This document shows, in pieces, positions 18,501 to 26,327 of a stretch of 64,000 bases of DNA. Numbering within the stretch: the stretch's first letter is position 1; each line of letters begins with the position of its first letter. The position numbers and the translations under genes were made by a program. Under the pieces are notes generated by a model, which was not told the DNA's origin, searched no databases, and saw only the letters and a program-made list of their open reading frames with translations. The stretch is from Paenibacillus contaminans (lineage in GTDB: Bacteria; Bacillota; Bacilli; Paenibacillales; NBRC-103111): contig NZ_QMFB01000002.1 of assembly GCF_003285015.1 (NCBI RefSeq), forward strand, positions 476,647 to 540,646. Reading direction: 5' to 3'.

Positions 18501-21221
18501 TCCGAGTGGGGTCGGACCGGCGATCGTAATCCGGTTGTCGTTCCGATGAATGACGAAGCCCTCCCCGGCCAACCCCTGCAGCAGCTCCGACTGTTCCTGC
18601 TCCGTCAGCCACTCTTTGCCGACATAGATTTGCGTCTGCGGACCGGAAGCGGAACCGTTCGCAAACCCAGCCCCTGTCGACGGCAGGCTTCCCGCAACCG
18701 GCGATCTTTCGTCGCCCTCCATGTCGTTTTGCTGCACAAACCGCGCATCGTCGATATAGACAATTTCTCCCGGAGCGAAATCCATCATTTCCAATCCGAT
18801 TTGCACGCGGCTTACCGGCTTCCCGTTGATTTCTTCCGGGAGATTTCCTTCCAGCAGCAGTGGCTTCCATGCGCCGCCGCTTTCAGCTGCGTCTGTAAAC
18901 TCGCTTTTGAAAATGCCCGAATAATACCCGTTCCCGTCGGGGAATAAATTTCCGTTCGCATCCAGGGCGTACACGTATAATCGAACCTTACCATCTGTCT
19001 GAGTACCCGGCGGCGCATAATAGTATCCGGTAAATTCGAAATCGCCGTGCCTCGTCAACGCAATATCCTGATTAAGCCAAGCCAGATCGATCCCGCTTGC
19101 CTTCAAGCTGTGGCTGCCGCTTTTCGCCTGCTCGCCGCTTCGCAGCATCACCGTGCTTGAGGTACGGCTGTTATACCAATACCTCCACGGCTTGGCGTCT
19201 TCTTCACCCGCGTATCCGATTTCGAACGAGGAGTTCAAGTTCAACGCCGCTTGGGCATCCGCCCCGATCATTACGTCGACGCTCTCCAGTGAGGCTCCGT
19301 TTTGGTACGCAACCCGGTAGGAGACGCTCTGCTGAACTGCCGCCGCAGCTACTGCGGGCACCGTAAGCGTCGCCGTTTTCGTCGCTGCATCCCACGACAA
19401 GGAGCTAGGGATTGCAGCAGCGGCAGCGGCTCCGTTTACGATAGGTGTAACGGAAAAATCCGCGGCGGCGGGTATTGTCGCAGGCTCAATGTAAAACTCA
19501 AAATGAACGACGCCGTTCTCCGCCGTTATTTTATCCGATGTGGAATCGTCCACAACCAAAGCCAGCTCCGCCCCCGTCGATTTCTTCACATATTCGATCA
19601 GCTTGCGGGCCGCTTTCTTCGTCAAATCGTCCGCAACGGCGGAGACAATAACGGAGGCTGCTGGGCTGCCGTTCTCGACAATTGCCAGATCCTCCGGCGC
19701 CGATGTCGGCGTTGGAGCCGGCGATGTTGTTGCCGTAGGTGTCGGCGATGCCGGTGTCGATGTGGGCTCCGGTGTCATTGTCGATGTCGGTGTTGCCGTT
19801 GGCTCAGGCGTTGTCGTCGAAGTCGGGGCCGGTGTTATTGTCGGTGTAGGCGTCGGCGATGCCGGCGTCGTTGTTGGTGTCGATGTCGGCGTCGACCCGC
19901 TTTCCGTTTGCCCGGATGCCTGATCGGGAGTTGTCAGTTCGTCAGCGTCAGTAACCGCCCTGGACTCGATCGTCGCGGAAGTGTGCTTTGCAAACGACGC
20001 CTTTTTCGGACGCTTGCTCAAAACCGCGCCGGTTGCGTTAAAAACAGCCAGCTCGATTTCGCCTTCTCCCGTAACGTTCGCCGCCGCATCGAAAATCATG
20101 GTGCGTACCGCAGCGTTCGGTCCCAGCTTGAAGCCGGCGCCTTGCGTACGATTGCGTATTTGCCCGAAGGTACCGTTGAGCGTTACGGAAGCTCCTTGAG
20201 CTTCGCCCTGCATATTGACTTCTATATCCGTAAACCCGCCGCCTGCCCCGGAAAGCCCTTCTTCCTCAAGCGTTCCTCCGGAAAGCATTTCCGTTTGCGG
20301 TATTTGCGTCGATCCGGAAGCCACTATGCGAATTTTCGAGTTCCGTTTGTGGACGAATAATTTCCCTTCCAGCGACGAATTCCTTATGTAGATGCTGTTC
20401 TCGCCGCCTCCCCATACGTAGGTATGGCCTTTGACCGTAACGCCGTCGAGCGTAACGTCCCCTTCCCCGACGCCCTGCGTAATGAACAAATTGCCCGGAA
20501 CGACGAGGTTATGCAGTTGAACGCCGGATGCGCTAACGACCAGGTTTCCGGAAACGTCGCCGGTCATGGTCCCGCTCTCCCGAACCATCGTTCCCGCCAC
20601 ATTATCGAGCAGCTGTACGACCTCCGCCCGCGTAATATTGCCTTTGGGAACGAAAGCTCCGCCTTCTCGCCCTTCAATAAAACTTCCGGAACGCAAAGCC
20701 GCGACGGCTTCGGCCGCATAACCCGCTATTTGATCGGCATCGCTAAATCCGTCCTCTTCCCGTCCGCTTGCGGCGATCTGAAAAGCTCTGGCGACGATGA
20801 CCGCCGCATCTTCGCGGGTGATGTACCGATTCGGCTCGAATCTGTCAGCATCCACCCCTTGAACGACCCCCGCGGCATAGGCCCCGGCGACGGAACCCGC
20901 AAACCAGGAATCCGCGGTTACATCTTGGAACGGGTGCTCCGGCTTCTCGGCAAAATGAAACACCCGGTCGAGAAAAGCGACAAATTCCGCTCGGGTTGCA
21001 AGCGTATCCGGCCCATACATGCCGTCTTCATAGCCGTCCACCAGTTGCAGCCCGATCCATTTCTTCATGACGGACTCGGACCAGTGTCCCGTAAGATCGG
21101 AGAGGCGGGAATCGACGCCCGCCGTCCCCGCGTAGGCGGCCGAACCGGCCTGAAAAACCGTCGTAACGATGACGCAGACAGACATTACTATAGAAAGAAC
21201 GCGTTTCAATCTTCTGCTCAT
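15588..21221 (-). CDS. giant SLH/DUF4838 surface protein with nested binding modules
   Basis: 1877 residues, secreted. The signal peptide is 1-31. SLH domains occupy about 40-88, 95-148 and 157-208, a beta-repeat collar about 218-410, and a Thr/Pro linker 443-510. The alpha-glucuronidase-N-like domain starts at 512 (IVENGSPAASVIV). It is interrupted at about 563 by an Ig-like plus jelly-roll module ending about 830, and resumes at 861 (QIYVGKEW, ITIAGPTPLGTEFGV). DUF4838 (about 950-1345) has ND(1057)TANFCE and AE(1208)GPKPW. A further binding-like module (about 1460-1597) is followed by a second Ig-like/jelly-roll pair (1605-1873) that duplicates the inserted one. AAGGAG precedes ATG. It is the last gene after two permeases and probably captures or cleaves glycan at the cell surface. 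Confidence 0.85.
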   Translation of the reverse strand: MSRRLKRVLSIVMSVCVIVTTVFQAGSAAYAGTAGVDSRLSDLTGHWSESVMKKWIGLQLVDGYEDGMYGPDTLATRAEFVAFLDRVFHFAEKPEHPFQDVTADSWFAGSVAGAYAAGVVQGVDADRFEPNRYITREDAAVIVARAFQIAASGREEDGFSDADQIAGYAAEAVAALRSGSFIEGREGGAFVPKGNITRAEVVQLLDNVAGTMVRESGTMTGDVSGNLVVSASGVQLHNLVVPGNLFITQGVGEGDVTLDGVTVKGHTYVWGGGENSIYIRNSSLEGKLFVHKRNSKIRIVASGSTQIPQTEMLSGGTLEEEGLSGAGGGFTDIEVNMQGEAQGASVTLNGTFGQIRNRTQGAGFKLGPNAAVRTMIFDAAANVTGEGEIELAVFNATGAVLSKRPKKASFAKHTSATIESRAVTDADELTTPDQASGQTESGSTPTSTPTTTPASPTPTPTITPAPTSTTTPEPTATPTSTMTPEPTSTPASPTPTATTSPAPTPTSAPEDLAIVENGSPAASVIVSAVADDLTKKAARKLIEYVKKSTGAELALVVDDSTSDKITAENGVVHFEFYIEPATIPAAADFSVTPIVNGAAAAAAIPSSLSWDAATKTATLTVPAVAAAAVQQSVSYRVAYQNGASLESVDVMIGADAQAALNLNSSFEIGYAGEEDAKPWRYWYNSRTSSTVMLRSGEQAKSGSHSLKASGIDLAWLNQDIALTRHGDFEFTGYYYAPPGTQTDGKVRLYVYALDANGNLFPDGNGYYSGIFKSEFTDAAESGGAWKPLLLEGNLPEEINGKPVSRVQIGLEMMDFAPGEIVYIDDARFVQQNDMEGDERSPVAGSLPSTGAGFANGSASGPQTQIYVGKEWLTEQEQSELLQGLAGEGFVIHRNDNRITIAGPTPLGTEFGVSDFLERYVGVRWLMPGEDWEDVPQHAGLYVPGGDQVRDEPVFYSRTFDGYISNTPVREEWRKNARLGDRPEINHNMTDLFPPSKYKDTHPEFYTAGANLDDPHNPINGWQPCFTAPGIVDEAVRNIKAYFAAHPEASSYSLSMNDTANFCEAKPSHPDYPNKLNSIGMVDMSNIYFNWVNQVAAGVFAEYPDKKFGTIAYFNLYDPPTGLQIDPRVVVYITDDRMTWSDPDMRDEGQQLTEDWVATGATIAFYEYLYGGIYMVPRTYFQNMSDVYKFAAESGVKAFYSEFVINFAEGPKPWLAGRLQWNPNQDADALLDEWYERAVGASAAPDLRAYYEIWERFWEQDIFQSDWYGRWKASQPRTNYLPLFDDTYLSAVSKDDIEESRRLLESVVAKAQTQVQKKRANDLLLMFEYYEASTLSYPRNTAVPEPGNETEALALIDAVVEQMTLADKRLELIKQFSVDPVKQHSWGPIAYGNTFGGFGRVWSGVTSEETDAIVAWLKREGAGGSAHLRLEDLAEHATLADIRNKARLMLTLADGNPTGPNIIQNPGFEEELNDWDVYFGNTIAEVTYDAFSGGKALRVNVSSREQNVTLQPGKTYVLKFFGKIADSAGKKNLIGINYWDVPGVGLAGDYVTVNSTEYEQYVIHTVVPAQYSHATIVIYNDLGTGWVYVDDFELRELGSPQGETAVTSVSAVNGTVHAVLSDIPSVAPAAADFNVRLIVNGIATVDVQPSAVTWNADTKTASLTVPSIPSAAAEQTFAYRISYKNQAPTDSAGIIVAADSGAPVNTNPSFEEGYGAGELAYPWVYTAEPQAPGSVMERSGERHRTGSYSLKAVGMNLAWPHITVGLSQNGRYEFTAYILTPEQSQTNGTVKLYLYSKDANGNLIPDGNGYYSGIFSSEVVSASTSGGTWKQIKWTGDIPEAYNGTPVRNLEIGLELIGFASGEVVYIDDVQLVKVNEN

Positions 21222-21452
21222 GCAGCTGTCATCTCCTTAATTCGTTTTGAAAAATAAATGAATACGCTTACATTAGTAGCGGATGCAAAGAGCCTTGCTT
21301 CGGCAGGTTCTCCGGCATCCTTTTCTTCCTCCTCTCCTTCGTTCGACTTCCCGGTGTCAAATAGGCTGAACAACGAGCGGGCGTTTGTTTTGCGTTTCAC
21401 CCATCGGACGGATTTTCGGAGCTTTTCCCCAATCCCTTCCCTCCTTTCCCAA

Positions 21453-21492
21453 ACGGCCGAAAGCCCTGCTCTCGGCTTTCCCGAACAGCCGT
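21453..21492 (-). other. hairpin between permease and SLH/DUF4838 genes
   Basis: On the minus strand AACGGC pairs with GCCGTT, and inside it GAAAGCC pairs with GGCTTTC. There is no T-run. It begins right at the permease stop codon and may act in mRNA processing or stability, uncoupling expression of the large surface protein from the permeases. The rest of 21222-21491 shows no gene. Confidence 0.4.
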
Positions 21493-22328
21493 TACCCTTT
21501 CGTCGCGCCCATCGTCGCACCGGCCATAATTCTTTTCTGGAACAACATATAGAAAATGATCGACGGAACCATCACGATAACGACTCCGGCAAACATCGTC
21601 ACCCAGTCCGAGGTGTACTGCATTTTCATATTCGCCTGATACATGTTGACCCCGATCGTATATTTGGAAGGATCGCTCAAATAAATCAAAGGTCCCAAGA
21701 AATTGTTGTATAGCCCCAGAAACTTAAAAATAGCAACGGTCACGATGCCCGGCGTCGATAACGGAACGATAATCCTCCAGAACACCTGGAACAACGACGC
21801 CCCGTCGATAAATCCGCTCTCCTCGAGATCCTTCGGAAGCGACGACATAAACCCGCCGAGCAGCATGAGAAAAAATACGTTCTCCCCAAAGCTGTCCAAA
21901 ATGATCAGCCCTGTCAGACTGTTCGTTAAATTCAGCGTTTTCATCAAAATGTACTGCGGCACCAGCGCATTAATGCCCGGCAGAAACAGAGACAGCATAA
22001 TGAGCGACCAAATGAACGTTCTCCCGCGAAACTGCATCCTCGTCAGCGCATAAGCGTTCAGCGTCGTCAAAAGCGTCCCCAAAACAAGGCTGACTCCCAC
22101 GTAATAAAACGTGTTTACCAACGATTGGCCCACATTATAGCCGATCCATGCTTTCGTATAGTTGCTCCAATGCAGCTTGGAAGGAAGCGCCCAAATGTCC
22201 TGAAAAAACTCCGCATTCGTCCGCAGCGACTGGAATAAAATCCAAACGACCGGAAAAATAATCGATAAAGCCCACAACAAAAGCAAGAGCCGCCACACCC
22301 AATCCATAAGCGTCCGCCGCTCTTCCAT
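21492..22328 (-). CDS. sugar ABC transporter permease (MalG type)
   Basis: A 278-residue integral membrane protein with about six hydrophobic segments. The EAA loop reads LEESGFIDGASLFQVFWRI, and the C-terminus FQKRIMAGATMGATKG is typical of MalG-type subunits. GGGGGAGA precedes ATG. The stop codon of the upstream MalF-type permease lies 38 bp before this start, so the two are co-transcribed and form the membrane channel of the locus B transporter. Confidence 0.92.
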   Translation of the reverse strand: MEERRTLMDWVWRLLLLLWALSIIFPVVWILFQSLRTNAEFFQDIWALPSKLHWSNYTKAWIGYNVGQSLVNTFYYVGVSLVLGTLLTTLNAYALTRMQFRGRTFIWSLIMLSLFLPGINALVPQYILMKTLNLTNSLTGLIILDSFGENVFFLMLLGGFMSSLPKDLEESGFIDGASLFQVFWRIIVPLSTPGIVTVAIFKFLGLYNNFLGPLIYLSDPSKYTIGVNMYQANMKMQYTSDWVTMFAGVVIVMVPSIIFYMLFQKRIMAGATMGATKG

Positions 22329-22366
22329 AACATCTCCCCCTCTTGATCCAACAACGAGCCGGCCAG

Positions 22367-23311
22367 CTAAAACTCGACGTTTTCCTCCGGATAATATTTG
22401 TCGATGATGAATTTGGCGGCCACAAGAATGACAAACAAAAACATGCCGATAGCCGATGCATATCCGTAATTGTGGTAGTCCTTGCCGAAGGCGAGATTGA
22501 ACATGTACAAGCCGATGACGTCCGTCGAGCCTTCAGGCCCCCCGTTAGTCAAAATCAAAATCAGCTCGAAGCCCTTGATCGTGCCGAGCACGACAAACAC
22601 CACGCAGACGCGTATGACGCTTCTGATCAGCGGAATCGTGATGCGGAACAGCATCGTCATCGGACGGGCTCCCTCCAGAACGGCCGCTTCGTACAAGGAT
22701 TTAGGGATCGCGCTCATCGCATTGATGAAAATGACGACGTATAGGCCGACACCGCCCCAAACCATCGGGACGACCAGCGCCCAGAAGGCGGTTCTCGAAT
22801 CGCCAAGCCAGTAAAAGCCGTTCATGTCCGCGCCGAAAATGCCCAAAATCCCGTTAAGCAGCCCGTAGCTGCCGTCATAAATGAACGCCCACAAAAGCGC
22901 AATAACGACTGTCGACAGCACGTTCGTAAAAAAGTAAAGCACCTTGTAGAAAGGATTTTCCCTGTATGACTTATTGTTCAGCAAATAAGCGAGAATCAAA
23001 GAAATCAGCACGATCAATGCCGGAACGACAAGCATGAACAGCAAATTATGATACAGCGCGCGCCAAACGAACCTGTCCCCGACCATATGCACAAAATTAT
23101 CGAACCCGACAAATTTCGATTCGGTCAGTCCGTCCCAATCAAGCAGCGAGTAATAGACGGACAGCAGGTTCGGATACAGGGTAAACAACAAATAGCCTAG
23201 CAGCGACGGAGCGATCGCGATAAACAGGAATACGGATTTTTGTCTGCTCGCTTTGGTTGATCCGGATCGCTTCCTTACGACTGCTTCGTTTCTTTCCAAG
23301 CCTGCGTTCAA
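22367..23311 (-). CDS. sugar ABC transporter permease (MalF type)
   Basis: A 314-residue membrane protein starting at TTG behind AAGGAGG. A basic N-terminal tail leads into the first membrane helix (KSVFLFIAIAPSLLGYLLFT). The family signature YPNLLSVYYSLLDWDG and the EAA loop YEAAVLEGARPMTMLFRI are present. It partners the permease at 21492-22328. About 590 bp of repeat-rich non-coding DNA separates it from the binding-protein gene, which may lower permease expression relative to the binding protein. Confidence 0.92.
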   Translation of the reverse strand: MNAGLERNEAVVRKRSGSTKASRQKSVFLFIAIAPSLLGYLLFTLYPNLLSVYYSLLDWDGLTESKFVGFDNFVHMVGDRFVWRALYHNLLFMLVVPALIVLISLILAYLLNNKSYRENPFYKVLYFFTNVLSTVVIALLWAFIYDGSYGLLNGILGIFGADMNGFYWLGDSRTAFWALVVPMVWGGVGLYVVIFINAMSAIPKSLYEAAVLEGARPMTMLFRITIPLIRSVIRVCVVFVVLGTIKGFELILILTNGGPEGSTDVIGLYMFNLAFGKDYHNYGYASAIGMFLFVILVAAKFIIDKYYPEENVEF

Positions 23312-23905
23312 AGAGTCTCCTCCTTACTTGCAAAATGGAGGGGAGGAACGGGCCTCCCCGAATTTGCGGTTAACCGCCGTCATCCAATGCCGAACGCTCC
23401 CTGTGAGCCGGCAAGACAGGAAGATCTGCCGGCTCGTTGCGGGAATGACGCTGTTGAAGCAAAAAGCATCTGCCTGTGCAGGTAGCAGCGGTGTTCGCAG
23501 ATGATAGCATTGCTCGCGGGATGGCTGCGCTGCTCGCGCAATTCGAATTTGCCCACTTGGAGCAGGAGTAGCGCCTTTTTCTGCCTCTCGAGTCCGAAAA
23601 TACCCGCTTACAGAGCGGTTTTTACCGACTCTCCATGAAAAAAGCCTCTCCAATTGGGCGATTTCGGACTACAGTGCACCACCGCCCCTATCCCGTCTCT
23701 CTAATCGGGCGATTTCGGACTACAGCGCACCACCGCCCCTATCCCGTCTCTCTAAGCGGGCGATTTCGGACTACAGCGCACCACCGCCCCTATCCCGTCT
23801 CTCTAAGCGGGCGATTTCGGACTACAGCGCACCACCGCTCCTATCCCGTCGCAACCCGCCGGAACTAAGCGACTCGGCATCGGACTAGCGGCGAGCTGTT
23901 CCCCG
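23312..23905. other. repeat-rich gap between binding-protein and permease genes
   Basis: There is no credible gene. On the minus strand GAGCCGGCA (23434-23426) pairs with TGCCGGCTC (23412-23404), making a 9-bp stem with no T-run. Four 51-bp tandem repeats occupy 23656-23850. The remainder shows nothing recognisable. Confidence 0.7.
23656..23850. repeat. four tandem 51-bp repeats
   Basis: Units begin at 23656, 23707, 23758 and 23809. Each starts GGGCGATTTCGGACTACAG and contains CACCACCGC and CTATCCCGTC. Differences are few: one T/C change in unit 1, T for C in unit 4, and variable unit ends. In each full unit GGGCG can pair with CGCCC, so the transcript would carry a row of similar hairpins. 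The plus strand is open through the array (17 codons per unit), but it has no ribosome-binding site and is antisense to the operon. Confidence 0.92.
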
Positions 23906-25372
23906 TTATTGCGGCCGGTCTTTCTCGATCGCTTTTTGCAGCAGCTTTTCCGCTTCCTCCAGCACCGGCACGGGATCCTTCTTGCCGGTCGCGACGGCGG
24001 TAATCAACTCGCTGACCAGTTTTCCCGCCTGCCCCGCCTCCGGACTGGTCGGGTAGAAGTTGCGCCGCGAAGAGACGTACTGCACGTTATGCTTTGTCGT
24101 ATACTCCATGACAGCGGCCTGTACGGGCTGAAGCTTGGCGATACGGGCGGCATCCTTGCCGTAGTCGAGCCTCCCCGGATATGTCCCTGCCTCAGACGCC
24201 AGCGTTTCTTGAATACTGAAATCATATAAGCTTAAAATAAATTCCTTGGCCCATTTTTTAGTAAGGTCTGGTTTAGCCTTCCAGATGGCAAATCCGACGT
24301 CGGCCACGCCCGAATTGATGAAAACGGTCTGGTTCGCATCGTTCGTTGCCGGAATCGCCATATAGCCCCATTTGAAATCGGCCGGCGTATGCTCCTTCAT
24401 CTCGTTGCCGACCCAATCCCCCGTAGCTACGAGCGCGGCTTTACGCTGCAGCACCTGCATTTGCGACTGCGTGTGGTTGAGCGCCGCCACTCCCTCCGGG
24501 AAATAACCCTTTTTGCCGAACTCGTACATCCGCTTCCATGCTTCTTTGTTCTCTTCCGTCGTGTACTGCGGTCCCTTGAAATCGCGGAAATTGGCGATGT
24601 AACCGTCGAATTTACCGTTCGCTTTGGCTAAATCGAACGGAATCATATTGAACGCATAATCGGTCAAATAACCTGCGTAAACGCCCGGAAACGTAATCGG
24701 AATGACGCCGGCGGCCTTAATTTGATCCAGCAGCGCCACAAATTCGTCCCAGGTAGCCGGACTCTTGTTCCAGCCGTTTTTATCGAACAGGTTTTGATCG
24801 AAGAACAAGCCGGCCGTATAACCGCCAAGCGGCACCTTTGTCGTATAGCCGAAAGACAGCGCCGCATCGTAAGCGTCATCCGAAATGACGGAACGAAGCT
24901 TTTTGCCGGCTTCCCCCGGTACATCGCGCTCCCATAAGTCGTCCTGCGGCTCGAATTTGCCGGCTTTGGTCAATCTGACGTATTGTTCACCCGCCGAGAA
25001 GCTCGGGGTAAACATATCGAACATGTCTTTATCGTCGCCCGAGGCGATTTTCGGCTCGAGTATCGTCGACAGCGTAGGCGAAGCCGTAATGTCGAAGCTC
25101 ACGTTCGGGTATTTTTCGGTAAATTTTTTGACGGCCGTATCCATCCATGCGCGACCGGACCCGCTTTCCCAGAAGCCGACCTTGATAACCACCTTCTCAT
25201 CCTTCGGCAGTCCGTTCTCCGGATACACGTTCGCTTCGGTTTTCGTACCTCCACTGTTTGTCGGTGCAGGCGAGCCGGAGCTTTCCGTTTTTCCCCCGGA
25301 GCTATCCGTACATCCGGCCAACAGCGAAAGAGCCATCATGAACGACAAAGAGATAACGCTTACATTTCTCAT
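23906..25372 (-). CDS. extracellular sugar-binding lipoprotein (family 1 solute-binding protein)
   Basis: A 488-residue lipoprotein with lipobox LLAGC and a Gly/Ser-rich spacer. The body matches MalE-like family 1 binding proteins: VVIKVGFWESGSGRAWMD, KKFTEKYPNVSFDI, KNGWNKSPATWDEFVALLD and ALVATGDWVGNEM. GGGGGAA lies upstream of ATG. It is the substrate receptor for the permeases downstream. It follows the amidohydrolase genes of locus B after a 144-bp gap that contains 12-bp direct repeats. The ligand is probably an oligosaccharide but is unidentified. Confidence 0.92.
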   Translation of the reverse strand: MRNVSVISLSFMMALSLLAGCTDSSGGKTESSGSPAPTNSGGTKTEANVYPENGLPKDEKVVIKVGFWESGSGRAWMDTAVKKFTEKYPNVSFDITASPTLSTILEPKIASGDDKDMFDMFTPSFSAGEQYVRLTKAGKFEPQDDLWERDVPGEAGKKLRSVISDDAYDAALSFGYTTKVPLGGYTAGLFFDQNLFDKNGWNKSPATWDEFVALLDQIKAAGVIPITFPGVYAGYLTDYAFNMIPFDLAKANGKFDGYIANFRDFKGPQYTTEENKEAWKRMYEFGKKGYFPEGVAALNHTQSQMQVLQRKAALVATGDWVGNEMKEHTPADFKWGYMAIPATNDANQTVFINSGVADVGFAIWKAKPDLTKKWAKEFILSLYDFSIQETLASEAGTYPGRLDYGKDAARIAKLQPVQAAVMEYTTKHNVQYVSSRRNFYPTSPEAGQAGKLVSELITAVATGKKDPVPVLEEAEKLLQKAIEKDRPQ

Positions 25373-25438
25373 CTATGTATTCCCCCTGAAATCATTATTT
25401 TTGGCGTTTTAAGATCGATCGTGCGGTCAAGTCATTCA

Positions 25439-25486
25439 TGCAAGTCATAGTGCAAGTCATCGTGCAAGTCATCGTGCAAGTCGTTC
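25439..25486. repeat. four 12-bp direct repeats
   Basis: TGCAAGTCATAG, TGCAAGTCATCG, TGCAAGTCATCG and TGCAAGTCGTTC lie head to tail, with a weaker match (GGTCAAGTCATT) just before. They sit about 70-115 bp upstream of the binding-protein start. The regular spacing could mark a protein-binding array or simple slippage. Confidence 0.8.
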
Positions 25487-25516
25487 TTTCAAGTCTCTCT
25501 TGCAAAGCCTTCGCGC

Positions 25517-26326
25517 TCAAACGATTCCCGCAAGCAGCCGCTTGGCGTTCAGCCCCAAAATATCGAGCTTCACCGATTCGGGAATGTCGGCGAACGCAAC
25601 ATGTCCGATTTCCCAGCAAATATTATTGAAAATCGTATCGCTTGAAAAAAGAATTTTGGCGGTATCCGCTTTCCGTACGATCGCTTCCAGCCACACCCTC
25701 GAATAAATGAAGGCGCCGTTTAAATCGAGATAAACGTTGCCGAATTCGTTAGCCAGCCCGATGGCGACCGAAATTTCCGGCTCCCTGCCGCCGCAGTGGC
25801 CCAGCAAAATTTTTGCGTTCGGGTATTTGGCTGCGATTTCCCGAAACATGGACGGCTCCGAATGCACTCCCCAGGCGTGCGCTAGCACAAGCAAACCCTT
25901 CTCGTGGGCATATTCCCACATCGGGATGTAATCCTTGCCCGTGATCGGATAACGGTTAATTTCCGGATGCACCTTGAAGCCGATAAATCTTTTGGTCAAA
26001 GGGAAGCAGCGCTCCGCCATATCCAGACTCTCGGGAATCAAAGAAGGAATATACGTCACCCAGCCCAGGAGCTTTTCATCCTTCTGCATAAAGCCGTATA
26101 GATCCAGGGTGGCCTCCAATTCCCCGCTCGCGAGCCCTCTCAGCATGGAGACCGCCGAATAATTGACGCCCATGCGCTCCATCGTCCGCTTGTATTGTAC
26201 GGCCTGCTCGCTTTCGTCCAAGCAAGGAATGTAGCAGCTGTTATACGGGCCGAAATGACAATGCATGTCGATCAGCGTAATATTTTCAAAAGGAAGCCCG
26301 TTTCTCGCCAAATCCAAAATGTTCAT
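25517..26326 (-). CDS. amidohydrolase-family metal-dependent hydrolase
   Basis: 269 residues of the amidohydrolase-2-like TIM-barrel family, cytoplasmic. The HxH metal motif is present in LIDMHCHFGP. Further ligands are in GFKVHPEINRY, VLAHAWG and ILLGHCGGREP, and the final Asp is in ILFSSDT. The start lies one base after the stop of the related upstream gene at 26328-27074, so the two are translated together. The family hydrolyses or decarboxylates ring substrates and lactones. The sugar context suggests lactone or sugar-acid chemistry, but this is not proven. Confidence 0.85.
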   Translation of the reverse strand: MNILDLARNGLPFENITLIDMHCHFGPYNSCYIPCLDESEQAVQYKRTMERMGVNYSAVSMLRGLASGELEATLDLYGFMQKDEKLLGWVTYIPSLIPESLDMAERCFPLTKRFIGFKVHPEINRYPITGKDYIPMWEYAHEKGLLVLAHAWGVHSEPSMFREIAAKYPNAKILLGHCGGREPEISVAIGLANEFGNVYLDLNGAFIYSRVWLEAIVRKADTAKILFSSDTIFNNICWEIGHVAFADIPESVKLDILGLNAKRLLAGIV

Positions 26327-26327
26327 C

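Noticed and set aside
23656..23850. Possible CRISPR array
   Set aside because: Repeats are head to tail with no unique spacers and no cas genes nearby.
23635..23868. Open plus-strand frame of 77 codons with 17-residue repeats
   Set aside because: It is only the 51-bp tandem repeat read in frame. It lacks a convincing ribosome-binding site and is antisense to the operon.
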